64,000 nucleotides of DNA from an uncultured Propionivibrio sp. (GTDB taxonomy: Bacteria > Pseudomonadota > Gammaproteobacteria > Burkholderiales > Rhodocyclaceae). Below are positions 9,936 through 18,005 of the stretch, piece by piece (position 1 is the first letter of the stretch; each line of letters starts with the position of its first letter). The stretch lies in contig CALHZD010000095.1 in the NCBI GenBank assembly GCA_938040985.1, positions 38,630 through 102,629 on the forward strand, written 5' to 3'. The notes under the pieces were generated by a model. The model was given only the letters and a program-made list of their open reading frames with translations. It was not told where the DNA came from and did no database searches. The position numbers were made by a program, and so were the translations under genes.

Positions 9936-10320
9936 GCAAAAAGCTGCTCCGTCTGAACGAGCATTGCCCAGGGACGTCATGCAAAACGTTGATCATCATT
10001 GCTTTTTATTTACGGAATCCTTGGCTGAAGCTGTTGCCGGATCGAGTGGAAGACCAAACGGGTCTGGGGCGTCGATTCGTTGACATGGCGTCAAGGCATT
10101 GTGCGCAGAGGCTCAAGCCTGTCGGTCTCTGGCAGGCGCTGGCCAATCAGGTTAAAACATTGTGGAACATTGGCGTAACAAGCGGGAATATTCCGTATGC
10201 TCGGCAAAAAATGGATGGCGCATCCATCAGGTAGTACTGGCAGTTAGCCTTTGCCCTTGCATTGAGCCGCCTGGGCTGGCATAAACAGTCGGTGTATCCG
10301 GTGACACATCTATTATTCAT
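9936..10320. other. Gene-free stretch, probably decayed coding DNA
   Basis: No convincing intact frame. A frame reading WLKLLPDRVEDQTGLGRRF is open but matches nothing I recognise. It probably belongs to the same decaying region as the LysE remnant. Confidence 0.4.
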
Positions 10321-10340
10321 TTACCCCCAGGAGAGTTGCC

Positions 10341-11105
10341 ATGAAGAAAATACATTATCGAATCGGCCAGATTGTTCCCAGTTCCAATACGACGATGGAG
10401 ACGGAAATCCCTGCCATGCTGCGGGCGCGTGAAACCGTTGAGCCGGAACGTTTTACCTTCCACTCAAGCCGTATGCGCATGAAGAATGTGACGAAGGAAG
10501 AACTGGCGGCGATGGATAACGACTCTGACCGTTGTGCCATTGAGCTGTCCGATGCGCGCGTCGATGTCCTCGGCTACGCCTGCCTGGTAGCGATCATGAG
10601 CATGGGCAAGGGCTATCATCGCGTTTCCGAAGCGCGCCTGCATCAGCGCACGGCCGATAATGGGGGTCCGGCGCCCGTTGTGACCAGCGCCGGTGCCCTA
10701 GTGGAAGGTCTGAAAGTCCTCGGTGCGAAAAAGATCTCGCTTCTGGCGCCTTACATGAAGCCGTTGACGCAACTGGTCATTGACTACATCGAAAATGAAG
10801 GCATTGAGGTTGTCGATAGTTTTTCGCTCGAAATTCATGACAATCTCGAAGTCGGCGCGCGCGACCCGCGTGCGCCGGCCGAACTCTGGCGCAAGCTCAA
10901 TCTTGCCAACGTCGATGCCATTGTGGCGTCGGCCTGTGTACAGATGCCGTCGCTGGCTTCGATTCCCTTGATTGAAGCGGCGAGCGGTCTGCCGGTGGTC
11001 TCGAGCGCCGTCTGCACGACTTACCAGATGTTGGCCAAACTGGGGCTGAAAACTGTTGTGCCGCATGCGGGCAGTCTGCTGTCCGGACGTTATCCAGCAG
11101 TTTGA
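10341..11105 (+). CDS. maiA: Maleate isomerase (maleate cis-trans isomerase family)
   Basis: A 254-residue member of the Asp/Glu racemase superfamily, closest in pattern to maleate cis-trans isomerase, which converts maleate to fumarate without a cofactor. The two catalytic cysteines of the family are in place: Cys81 in GYACLVA and Cys199 in ASACVQMPSL. The N-terminal IGQIVPSSNTTMETEIP is the typical substrate loop. An AGGAGAG ribosome site lies just before the ATG. The gene stands alone between decayed sequences. Arylmalonate decarboxylase and related racemases are the main alternatives, but the VPSSNTTME motif favours maleate isomerase. Confidence 0.85.
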   Translation: MKKIHYRIGQIVPSSNTTMETEIPAMLRARETVEPERFTFHSSRMRMKNVTKEELAAMDNDSDRCAIELSDARVDVLGYACLVAIMSMGKGYHRVSEARLHQRTADNGGPAPVVTSAGALVEGLKVLGAKKISLLAPYMKPLTQLVIDYIENEGIEVVDSFSLEIHDNLEVGARDPRAPAELWRKLNLANVDAIVASACVQMPSLASIPLIEAASGLPVVSSAVCTTYQMLAKLGLKTVVPHAGSLLSGRYPAV

Positions 11106-11177
11106 TCCGTGCCCTAGACGTCATGGCGCCGGCGGCATCGGGTATGCCGTCGGCGTGTGCGCTCTGGCTCAAAATAA

Positions 11178-11378
11178 GCTTCAGGCCGGCTGACAGCGCT
11201 GATGCAAGCGGCGGGCGACTGGCGACGCGGCAGCCGCGTAACGCGGGAAGAATGGCGCAATCCCAATACAGACGCGGGCTGGCGGCGAGTGTCGCCATGG
11301 AACGACAGTATCAATGGGCTGAAACACGGGAAATTTGTGCGCATTCCCTCAAGTGTGTCGTTCACAGGCGACGCCTAA
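11178..11378 (+). pseudogene. Orphan C-terminal coding fragment
   Basis: A 66-residue open frame (possible ATG at 11202) with strongly protein-like composition: GDWRRGSRVTREEW, NPNTDAGWRRVSPWNDSING, then a KHGKFVRIPSSVSF strand and a stop. No start signal or upstream domain is visible, and a TAA precedes the frame. It reads like the C-terminal end of a larger protein whose body has been deleted. The family is not recognised. Confidence 0.35.
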
Positions 11379-11627
11379 AGACTTGGAAAACCAGGATAGG
11401 TTATATAACAAATTGAATATAAAAATAAAATTATTTATGGCACGGAGTGTGCTTTAACTCCTTCGGCAAAAGCCGTTTCGTGCGTGAAGCCGGTTTTCTG
11501 ATGGTGCTGATTTCTGGCCTCGCGTTTCATGGTTATCCCGTGAATAGGCGGGAGAGACTTCCGGCAGATGGTACTTGGGAATTTTCCCGACATGTTTTCC
11601 GCCGGATATAAGGAAAGGAGAATCAGA
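11379..11627 (+). promoter_or_regulatory. AT-rich upstream region of the CsgG-like locus
   Basis: Bases 11390-11450 are markedly AT-rich compared with the surroundings and include a GTTATATAAC palindrome. This is the likely promoter region for the five genes from 11628 to 14835, and its composition would suit a nucleoid-protein-silenced promoter. No clear -35/-10 pair could be fixed by eye. Confidence 0.35.
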
Positions 11628-11972
11628 ATGAGCCTTCTCAAAAAACTCGCGCTGGCCGGTATTTTTTCTTCGTTTGCAATGGGCGCTTACGCGGGCGACA
11701 TCGGCGATACGGCCGGCGCGATTTCCAGCGTGGCCTCGATACAAGGAAATGTTGCCGTTGGCGTTAATACCAAGGAGACAACGATCACGTCGCAAGCCTC
11801 GGGTGGTGGATCGGTTTCCAATGCGGGTTTAGGCGTGGTCGATGCCAAAGCACGTGGCGGAAAGAGCATCAATGCCGCAGTGGGCGTCAATACCGGTACG
11901 GCAAATATCAGTTCGACGGCTCGAGATGGCGCAACGTCTAACGCCGGTCTGGCGGTGGTTCGTTCGCAATAA
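11628..11972 (+). CDS. Small exported two-repeat protein, putative CsgG-channel substrate
   Basis: A 114-residue protein with a Sec signal peptide (KK, then LALAGIFSSFAMGAYA, cut near residue 22). The mature part is two tandem repeats of about 35-40 residues: each begins AVGVNT (residues 43 and 84), continues with a Thr/Ser-rich strand (TTITS, ANISS) and ends SNAGLGVV/SNAGLAVV (64 and 104). It is rich in Gly, Ala, Ser, Thr, Asn and Val, with no cysteine and no aromatic residue. AAGGAG lies about 11 bases before the ATG. It is the first gene of the CsgG/HfaB-like locus and, by layout, the candidate major subunit of a secreted fibre or adhesin (inference). Confidence 0.75.
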   Translation: MSLLKKLALAGIFSSFAMGAYAGDIGDTAGAISSVASIQGNVAVGVNTKETTITSQASGGGSVSNAGLGVVDAKARGGKSINAAVGVNTGTANISSTARDGATSNAGLAVVRSQ

Positions 11973-12004
11973 GCTGCGCCTTGTCGTAAGTCTGACCGTA
12001 TTCG

Positions 12005-12051
12005 TCCGGCCAGCGGCATGACGCTCGACGCCCGTTGGCCGTCTGGCCGGA
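12005..12051 (+). other. Intercistronic hairpin
   Basis: TCCGGCCAG (12005-12013) and CTGGCCGGA (12043-12051) form a perfect 9-bp stem between the first two genes of the locus. No U-run follows, so it may protect the upstream mRNA segment rather than end transcription. Confidence 0.4.
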
Positions 12052-12132
12052 TGCAAATGCGGTCAAGGCGGCCAATGGGCGCGAGCGATTAACCGATCAG
12101 TATGGATAACGATTCCTTGCCGGAGATAACGC

Positions 12133-12516
12133 ATGTTTCATGAACCAAAGAATGCACGCCGCTCGTTGTCGGGTTTTCTGACGTGCCTGCTGATGTTGGG
12201 CGGCGGGCTTGAGGTGGCTGCCTATGCGGCTGGGGCGGCCCATGTGGCTGGGCGCGCCGACAGTGTTGCCAAGCAGGGCGCTTCCGTCGTGGGTTCCCGT
12301 GTGTTCATCGATGGCGTTGAAGTCGATCCATCCGTTGAGCGTTACATCTCGCCGGCTTCCGGGGATGTGTACCGTATCCAGCGTAATGGCGACGCGGTTG
12401 CCGTGGTGCTTGAGCGCAGCGGGCAAAAAAACGGCGTGACGCGGATCGAATCGCACGCTTCCGGGCGTGGCACGACGGCGAACGCCGGGCAGGTGGTGAT
12501 TACGACCGGGCAGTGA
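12133..12516 (+). CDS. Small exported protein sharing the NAG-VV motif
   Basis: A 127-residue protein with a basic start (KNARRS) and a hydrophobic signal segment to about residue 36 (LLMLGGGLEVAAYAAG). The mature part has VVGSRVFIDGVEVDP, a YRIQRNGDAVAVVLER strand pair and a C-terminal ASGRGTTANAGQVVITTG. That last motif repeats the one closing both repeats of the protein at 11628. GGAG precedes the ATG at normal distance. Its place in the cluster suggests a minor subunit, nucleator or anchoring protein of the same exported structure; this is inference. Confidence 0.7.
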   Translation: MFHEPKNARRSLSGFLTCLLMLGGGLEVAAYAAGAAHVAGRADSVAKQGASVVGSRVFIDGVEVDPSVERYISPASGDVYRIQRNGDAVAVVLERSGQKNGVTRIESHASGRGTTANAGQVVITTGQ

Positions 12517-12644
12517 AGACAATGAATTATTAGACGCCATGGCGTATCTAAGAGTCAGATACGAGTTGGTGGCTTGCTAGCGGGTTGCGAGGTTTTATTG
12601 TCGATTAGATAGAATGCGGAATGAAAACATTGAAAGGAGGCGCA

Positions 12645-13406
12645 ATGAATCGTCGAGAATTGAGTCGAAAAGTTTATGCCCTACAAGAAGGGCAGTGGAC
12701 GCGCATGGAAGCTTTCTTTCTGTCGTTTTCCTTAGGGTTCCTTTTGGCATTTTTATGTGCGCTCATGGCGCCTTCGCGAGCAATGGCCGGTGATATTGCG
12801 GGCGATGCGTCATCGGCCAATCGGCAGCAGGTTTTAAACCAGAACGGAATGGTTTCTGGCAAAGTGACCGAAACGGCGGATAGCGTCATCATTGATGGCG
12901 CGACTTTTGTTTCCAGCGGAAATGATCAGCCGGTCGTCAAAGTCGATGCGGATACCCGGAAAAAGGTCATTCTGCGCAACGTTAAGATCATTAGCAACAA
13001 CCAGACGATTTCGGATCTGAACGACACGCACAAGGGCACGGCCGGCCTTGTCGCGGTCGACAATAGCCTCTCGAAGTCCAAGGTAGTCATGAGGAATGTC
13101 CGTGTCGTGGCGCACAACGCCAATGTGAGCAGCGTCAGCGAGGAACGCGATGGCTGCGCCGGGCTGGTGTGCAGCAAGGGCGGGCGTTACGACCAGACGC
13201 AGTCCGTTTCGACAGCCGCAGTGGGGCGGACGAATATTTCATCGGTGCAGGGCGCGCGCCCGGATTACCGCAAGGTCGCCGCCACCCATAACACGCGCTA
13301 TGGTACGCAGCGCACGGCGGCGGCCGCTTCGGCCTCCAGCGTTTCGCCTGTGACGGCGACGCAGCGCACACGGCCGGATTACCGCAAACTGCCGCAAGCG
13401 AACTGA
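12645..13406 (+). CDS. Exported beta-repeat protein of the CsgG-like locus
   Basis: A 253-residue protein. The start at 12645 is chosen for the strong AAAGGAGG site; an in-frame ATG at 12621 has none. A long N-region precedes the hydrophobic signal segment (FFLSFSLGFLLAFLCALM, cut near AMA-GD). The mature part has VIIDGATFVSSG, then two repeats of about 40 residues: KVILRNVKIISNNQTIS ending KGTAGLVAV, and KVVMRNVRVVAHNANVS ending DGCAGLVCS. The basic, Ser/Thr-rich C-terminus carries RPDYRK twice. The look is of a short beta-solenoid adhesin, comparable in role to Caulobacter HfaD (inference). It probably shares a transcript with its neighbours. Confidence 0.7.
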   Translation: MNRRELSRKVYALQEGQWTRMEAFFLSFSLGFLLAFLCALMAPSRAMAGDIAGDASSANRQQVLNQNGMVSGKVTETADSVIIDGATFVSSGNDQPVVKVDADTRKKVILRNVKIISNNQTISDLNDTHKGTAGLVAVDNSLSKSKVVMRNVRVVAHNANVSSVSEERDGCAGLVCSKGGRYDQTQSVSTAAVGRTNISSVQGARPDYRKVAATHNTRYGTQRTAAAASASSVSPVTATQRTRPDYRKLPQAN

Positions 13407-13452
13407 CTAACCGGGCCTTCAGGGGCGCCTTTCAACAATAAGAATCGATTTT

Positions 13453-14400
13453 ATGAAAACCAGACACCCACGTTTATTGCCGCTTGCAGCTGCTCTGTTG
13501 CTGGGCGGCTGCGCCACCGTTGACCTGAAAACGCCGCGCGCTGACGATTACAGTGATGCCAGCAAGGAGAAGATTCGCGGCATCGCCGAGCTGCGTTCAA
13601 AAACGCTAGCCGACAACGAAACCTACTTCACGGATCACCTGCGCTGCATCGGTAAGGGCAAACTGCTCAACGACCTGTCCTTAAGAGTCAGCGTCGCGCC
13701 CATTTACGACAAGACGGCCAAGGTTTTTCCCAACGGATCGACGGCGATTTCGGAAATGGTGCTGAACGCCCTTTCCTATGTGAAGGGCCTGCACATCGTC
13801 GATACGCCCTTTGGCGACATCACCGAATCGCGCGTCAACCTGCTCAGCGACCGCTACGTCTTTCTCGCCAAGGGGCTGAAAGACAACATCGTCCCGATCT
13901 CCAACAAGATCGCCCCACTGCCCTATGGCATCCTCTTCCCCAGCCAGATCAGCATTTCCGGCGCGCTCGTCCAGTATGACGAGGGGACGGAAACGGTCTC
14001 GCCGGAAATTGGGGTGGATATTGATGCGTTTTCCGGCAAGCGTATGGTTGAAACTATTTCCGTCGGCCTGCACCTGCGCCTGATCAACGCTAACGACGGC
14101 GAGATTCTCAGCAACAGCGCGCTGGGCAAGCGCGGCAGCGTGCTGCTTTCCAACAAGGTTTACAAGATCAAGACTAGTGGCAGCTATTTCCGCCTGATCA
14201 GCGCTAAGCAGTACGGCTTGGACGTATCCGTGTCCGTGGATGACCCCAAACACTACGTCATTCAGGAAATGGTCGAGCGGGGCGTTGCCGAACTGCTCTC
14301 GGTTTTGCCAAGCGATGTCGTGTGCCCGGAAAAGAAGAACGATGCTGCTGTAAATGCCCAGGAAACAGCGAGCGTAGCGACCCCCTCAGGGTCTGAATGA
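13453..14400 (+). CDS. CsgG/HfaB-family outer-membrane secretion lipoprotein
   Basis: A 315-residue lipoprotein: lipobox LLGGC with Cys20. It follows the CsgG/HfaB plan. In order: an HfaB-like segment with a conserved Cys (LRCIGKGKL), a first strand LRVSVAPIYDKT, a Ser/Thr-rich loop before a helix (STAISEMVLNAL), ISISGALVQYDEG (compare the CsgG VEGSIIGYES strand), LHLRLINANDGEILSN (compare NLRVVNVSTGEILSS), a transmembrane hairpin region with SGSYFRLI, and a final helix VIQEMVERGVAELL. CsgG forms a nonameric pore that exports curli subunits; HfaB exports holdfast anchors. The three repeat proteins upstream are the likely cargo. No CsgE or CsgF homologue is obvious. Confidence 0.85.
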   Translation: MKTRHPRLLPLAAALLLGGCATVDLKTPRADDYSDASKEKIRGIAELRSKTLADNETYFTDHLRCIGKGKLLNDLSLRVSVAPIYDKTAKVFPNGSTAISEMVLNALSYVKGLHIVDTPFGDITESRVNLLSDRYVFLAKGLKDNIVPISNKIAPLPYGILFPSQISISGALVQYDEGTETVSPEIGVDIDAFSGKRMVETISVGLHLRLINANDGEILSNSALGKRGSVLLSNKVYKIKTSGSYFRLISAKQYGLDVSVSVDDPKHYVIQEMVERGVAELLSVLPSDVVCPEKKNDAAVNAQETASVATPSGSE

Positions 14401-14427
14401 AAAGCTCAGTGAGAGGTGATGCTTATT

Positions 14428-14835
14428 ATGCGTAAACAATACTGGATAGCGTTGAGCGTTTTTTTGGGGGCACTGTTGCAGGCCCCACTGTTGATGGCCG
14501 CCGATGAAGTGCTTGTCCCTTGGGTGCCGGCGGTAATTGATTCTGATGAACAGGCGGAAACGGAGCGGCGCGCACGCGCAAGCGCTTTGGAGAATCTGCA
14601 CGCACCCGAAGAAAACAGCGAAGAAGCATGGCTGAAAAAATTTAATCCTGAATTGGAAGATGCGGCGACGGAAGAAACGTCACAAACGGGTTCCCGCTAT
14701 TCTTCTACAGCCAAAGCATCCACTAAGGATGTAGCAGGCAAATCAAGAAAACGGAAAAGTACGGGCGCCGAAAAGAAATCGCTACAAAACACGCGCGACT
14801 CAGGTTCCGGGATTCACGGCGCTGGGGGACGCTAA
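14428..14835 (+). CDS. Exported charged protein, last gene of CsgG-like locus
   Basis: A protein of about 135 residues with a Sec signal peptide (RKQYW, then IALSVFLGALLQAPLLMA) and a mature part rich in Glu, Lys and Ser (ERRARASALENL, EENSEEAWLKKFNPELED), ending in a basic low-complexity tail. GAGAGG at 14411 fits ATG 14428 better than the closer ATG at 14419. The start lies 27 bases past the CsgG-like gene, before the terminator at 14951, so it is probably the last member of the operon. No family is recognised; an accessory periplasmic factor (a CsgE/F functional analogue) is one possibility. Confidence 0.6.
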   Translation: MRKQYWIALSVFLGALLQAPLLMAADEVLVPWVPAVIDSDEQAETERRARASALENLHAPEENSEEAWLKKFNPELEDAATEETSQTGSRYSSTAKASTKDVAGKSRKRKSTGAEKKSLQNTRDSGSGIHGAGGR

Positions 14836-14950
14836 CTGAGCGAAATACAAAGTGGCAGCGTGATGAAGCGCCATGGGAGATACATAAACTGAATGTGGGG
14901 CGGGTAGTCTCATAATATTTTATGGTTTCCGCTAGGGGCGGCGATGCCTT

Positions 14951-14987
14951 GTCCCGTATCTCCAAAAAAGATACGGGACATTTTTTT
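14951..14987 (+). terminator. Strong rho-independent terminator of CsgG-like locus
   Basis: GTCCCGTATCT (14951) pairs perfectly with AGATACGGGAC (14969-14979) over a 7-base loop and is followed after one A by seven Ts. Confidence 0.95.
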
Positions 14988-15117
14988 GTGCGATAAAAGT
15001 TCAGAAGATATTGCGCATGATTGCTCACTTAGCGCAGTTCGAAAGATTTGTAACGTAAGTAGGCAGAATATGGCTCGATATCATAAATAAAATGCAATGC
15101 CCCCTTTTGTGTTTGGC

Positions 15118-15123
15118 TATAAT
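15118..15123 (+). promoter_or_regulatory. Possible -10 box of the TRAP receptor gene
   Basis: A perfect TATAAT at 15118 lies 70 bases before the receptor start, downstream of the terminator. A clear -35 box is not seen. Confidence 0.4.
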
Positions 15124-15192
15124 CCTTACAGTGTTGGCGCCGTATGGATTTTTTATTGGCACGACCGTTGTTCTCAATATCTGGAGAAAATT

Positions 15193-16275
15193 ATGGAAAG
15201 ACGTTCTTTTCTGAAAACCGCTGGGCTGGGCCTTGCTGCCGGCACCGTGGCGACGCCTGCGCTAGCGCAGAATTTACCGACAATCAAGTGGCGTATGGCT
15301 TCGAGCTTTCCCAAGAGTCTGGATACGCTGCATGGCACGGGTGAATTCCTCGTAAAACGTATTTCAGACATGACGGGCGGAAAGTTCCAGATCCAGCTGT
15401 TTGCCGCCGGCGAACTCGTTCCGCCGGCTGGCGTACATGATGCCGTTAGGGATAATACGGTCGAAATCGGCTTCACCTGCTCTTACTATTATTTCGGCAA
15501 GGATCCGACGTATTGCATCGATACGGCGATCCCGTTCGGCATGACGGCTCGTCAGATTTCCGCCTGGTACCGTCAGGGTAATGGCGCCAAGTTGATGGGT
15601 GAATTTTTTGCCAAATCCAATATTCTCTCTATTCCGACCGGCAATACCGGTGCGCAAATGGGCGGATGGTATCGCAAGGAAATCAAGAATGCCGCTGATT
15701 TTAAAGGGTTGAAAATGCGCGTGGCCGGTCTGGCGGGGGCGATTCTATCCAAACTGGGGGTTGTACCGCAGCAGATCGGCGGTAGCGATGTCTATCCGGC
15801 GCTTGAAAAAGGCACGATTGATGCTGTGGAATGGGTGGGGCCTTACGATGACCTGAAACTAGGCTTCAACAAGGTTGCCAAGTATTACTATTACCCGGCA
15901 TGGTGGGAAGGCGGCCCGCAGGTTTCTACGTACGTTAACCTCAAGAAATGGGCTGAATTGCCGAAAGAATACCAAGCGGTTCTCTTGGCGGCGTGTGCTG
16001 ATGCGGATACCGAAATGGGAGCGCGCTATGATGCGAAGAACCCGGCGGCAATCAAGCAGCTGCTTGCCTCGGGGACAAAAGTTTTGCCTTTTCCAAAAGA
16101 CGTTATGGAAGCCAGCTATAAAGCTGCGATGGAGTATTACGCGGAGACTTCGGCATCTAATCCAGGATTCAAGAAGATTTACGAGGATTACAAGAAATTC
16201 ATGGATGATCAGAATTTCTGGTATCGCGTTGCTGAGAATGAATACACTCGCTTCATGCTCAGTCGCAAGCACTAG
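15193..16275 (+). CDS. dctP: TRAP transporter solute-binding protein (DctP/TakP type)
   Basis: A 360-residue periplasmic receptor. The N-terminus MERRSFLKTAGLGLAAG is a Tat-like signal (RRSFLK), ending near ALA-QN. The mature protein has the DctP fold: a WRMASSFPKSLDT opening, FQIQLFAAGELVP, the substrate-Arg segment GLKMRVAG and DAVEWVGPYDDLKLGF. The WVGPYDD and WWEGGP elements resemble TakP-type 2-oxo-acid receptors more than C4-dicarboxylate DctP. The start is set by CTGGAG 7 bases upstream. Its partners dctM and dctQ lie immediately beyond on the opposite strand, an unusual convergent layout. Confidence 0.9.
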   Translation: MERRSFLKTAGLGLAAGTVATPALAQNLPTIKWRMASSFPKSLDTLHGTGEFLVKRISDMTGGKFQIQLFAAGELVPPAGVHDAVRDNTVEIGFTCSYYYFGKDPTYCIDTAIPFGMTARQISAWYRQGNGAKLMGEFFAKSNILSIPTGNTGAQMGGWYRKEIKNAADFKGLKMRVAGLAGAILSKLGVVPQQIGGSDVYPALEKGTIDAVEWVGPYDDLKLGFNKVAKYYYYPAWWEGGPQVSTYVNLKKWAELPKEYQAVLLAACADADTEMGARYDAKNPAAIKQLLASGTKVLPFPKDVMEASYKAAMEYYAETSASNPGFKKIYEDYKKFMDDQNFWYRVAENEYTRFMLSRKH

Positions 16276-16302
16276 CTAAATCTGAAATAGAAGGCATGTA
16301 AA

Positions 16303-16325
16303 ACGGGGGCGAAGCCCCCGTTTTT
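16303..16325. terminator. Terminator between dctP and dctM
   Basis: ACGGGGGC-GAA-GCCCCCGT hairpin followed by TTTTATTT, with AAA on the other side, between two convergent genes. It can probably act for the plus strand and, less efficiently, the minus strand. Confidence 0.85.
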
Positions 16326-16373
16326 ATTTCATCTACTGAATATTGTGCGGATAGCAGTGCCAAGAGTCTCTGT

Positions 16374-18005
16374 CTATTCAGCCGGTAAGCTAAGCGCGGG
16401 CGGCTCGCCGGTCTCTGGATCATCGTAGTGCGTATCAGGTATTTCCATTTGTACGGAATCAAGATCAACCTGTGCCTGATTGTGATCCAGGCCAAGCGTT
16501 ACCAGCTGCGGTATGGCAATGACGAGCAGCACCATCAGCACCTGGATGCAGACAAAAGGAATAGCTCCCCAGTAAATATCGCTGGATTTCACTGACGGCG
16601 GCGCAACCGAGCGCAGAAAGAAGAGCGCAAAGCCAAACGGTGGGTGCAGGAATGAGGTCTGCATGTTAATAGCCAACAGAACACCAAACCAGATCAGGTC
16701 GATTCCCAGTTTTTCGGCAACTGGCCCGAGCAATGGCACGATAATGAATGAAAGCTCGAAATAATCGAGGAAGAATGCCAGTAAAAAAACCAGAATATTG
16801 ACCGTGATTAAAAATCCGTACTTACCGCCGGGTAAATCGACCAGTAGATGCTCGACCCAGACATGGCCGTCGACGCCGTAAAAAGTTAGCGAGAAAACGC
16901 GCGAGCCGATCAGGATAAAGATTGCAAAAGTGGTCAACTTTGCCGTACTTTGCATGGCTTGTTTGAGCAGCTTTAAATCGAGGCGCTTGCGTAGCAGCGC
17001 CATTAGTAGCGCGCCGGTTGCGCCCATGGCACCCCCTTCGGTTGGCGTGGCGATGCCGAGATAGATCGTGCCGAGCACCAGGAAAATTAGTGCCAGCGGC
17101 GGAATCAACACAAAAGTGACCCGCTCGGCTATGACTGAAAGCAGCCCCAGTTTCAGTGCACGATTGATGAGTGCCATGAGAAAAGGGACACTGACGCCCA
17201 TCATGATGCACATGACCACCAGTTCATCGGTCGGCGTATTGTCCGGGCGTGTTTTCGCAAAGACTGTACCGACGATCAGTGCGGTGACAGTCAGAACAAT
17301 CAGCGATGTACCTCCCATCGTGCCATTGGGTTCGCGAAAAGTACGTGCTTCCGCAGGCAATGCCGGCGCCCATTTGGGGCGAAAAATCGCAATCAGAATG
17401 ACGTAAAGCACATACAATGCGGTGAGTACCAAACCGGGGATGAATGCGCCCCTATACATGTCGCCGACTGATTTGCCGAGCTGATCGGCCATGACAATCA
17501 GTACCAACGAGGGCGGAAGAATCTGTGCCAGCGTTCCCGATGCGGCAATGACGCCGGATGCCAAACGCTTGTCGTAGCCATAGTGCAACATGATCGGCAG
17601 CGAGATCAGTCCCATCGAGATCACCGATGCTGCAACAACACCGGTCGTTGCGGCCAGTAGGGCGCCGACAAAAATTACGGCATAGGCCAGACCGCCGCGG
17701 ATCGGACCAAATAACTGACCAATCGTATCGAGCAGATCCTCAGCCATTCCGGAACGTTCGAGGATCAGCCCCATGAACGTAAAAAATGGCACGGCCAGCA
17801 TGGTTTCATTGGTCATTACGCTGTAAATACGGTCGGGCAGCGCTTGAAAAAGCTGTGGCCCTAGCAGTCCCAGCTCGATGCCGATCAGGCCGAAGACGAT
17901 TCCGTTGGCTGCCAGTGCGAAAGCGACAGGAAATCCAAAGAGTAGAAATACGATCATCGAAACGAAGATGATCGGCGCCATATTGGCGATCACAAAATCC
18001 ATCAT
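16374..18005 (-). CDS. dctM: TRAP transporter large permease (DctM)
   Basis: A 543-residue inner-membrane protein with about 12-14 hydrophobic segments, the cation-coupled translocator of the TRAP system. Family features are FGFPVAFALAANG near residue 22, VGALLAATTGVVAASVISMGLI, and the repeat-2 motif ATPTEGGAMGATGALL. It is longer than classical DctM (about 430) because of a mid-protein insertion (around residues 210-270) and a charged C-tail, as in TakM-like permeases. It overlaps the upstream dctQ by 4 bases, indicating translational coupling. Confidence 0.94.
   Translation of the reverse strand: MMDFVIANMAPIIFVSMIVFLLFGFPVAFALAANGIVFGLIGIELGLLGPQLFQALPDRIYSVMTNETMLAVPFFTFMGLILERSGMAEDLLDTIGQLFGPIRGGLAYAVIFVGALLAATTGVVAASVISMGLISLPIMLHYGYDKRLASGVIAASGTLAQILPPSLVLIVMADQLGKSVGDMYRGAFIPGLVLTALYVLYVILIAIFRPKWAPALPAEARTFREPNGTMGGTSLIVLTVTALIVGTVFAKTRPDNTPTDELVVMCIMMGVSVPFLMALINRALKLGLLSVIAERVTFVLIPPLALIFLVLGTIYLGIATPTEGGAMGATGALLMALLRKRLDLKLLKQAMQSTAKLTTFAIFILIGSRVFSLTFYGVDGHVWVEHLLVDLPGGKYGFLITVNILVFLLAFFLDYFELSFIIVPLLGPVAEKLGIDLIWFGVLLAINMQTSFLHPPFGFALFFLRSVAPPSVKSSDIYWGAIPFVCIQVLMVLLVIAIPQLVTLGLDHNQAQVDLDSVQMEIPDTHYDDPETGEPPALSLPAE

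Noticed and set aside
11405..11414. Palindrome GTTATATAAC as a specific operator
   Set aside because: Too short and in AT-rich DNA where such palindromes arise by chance.
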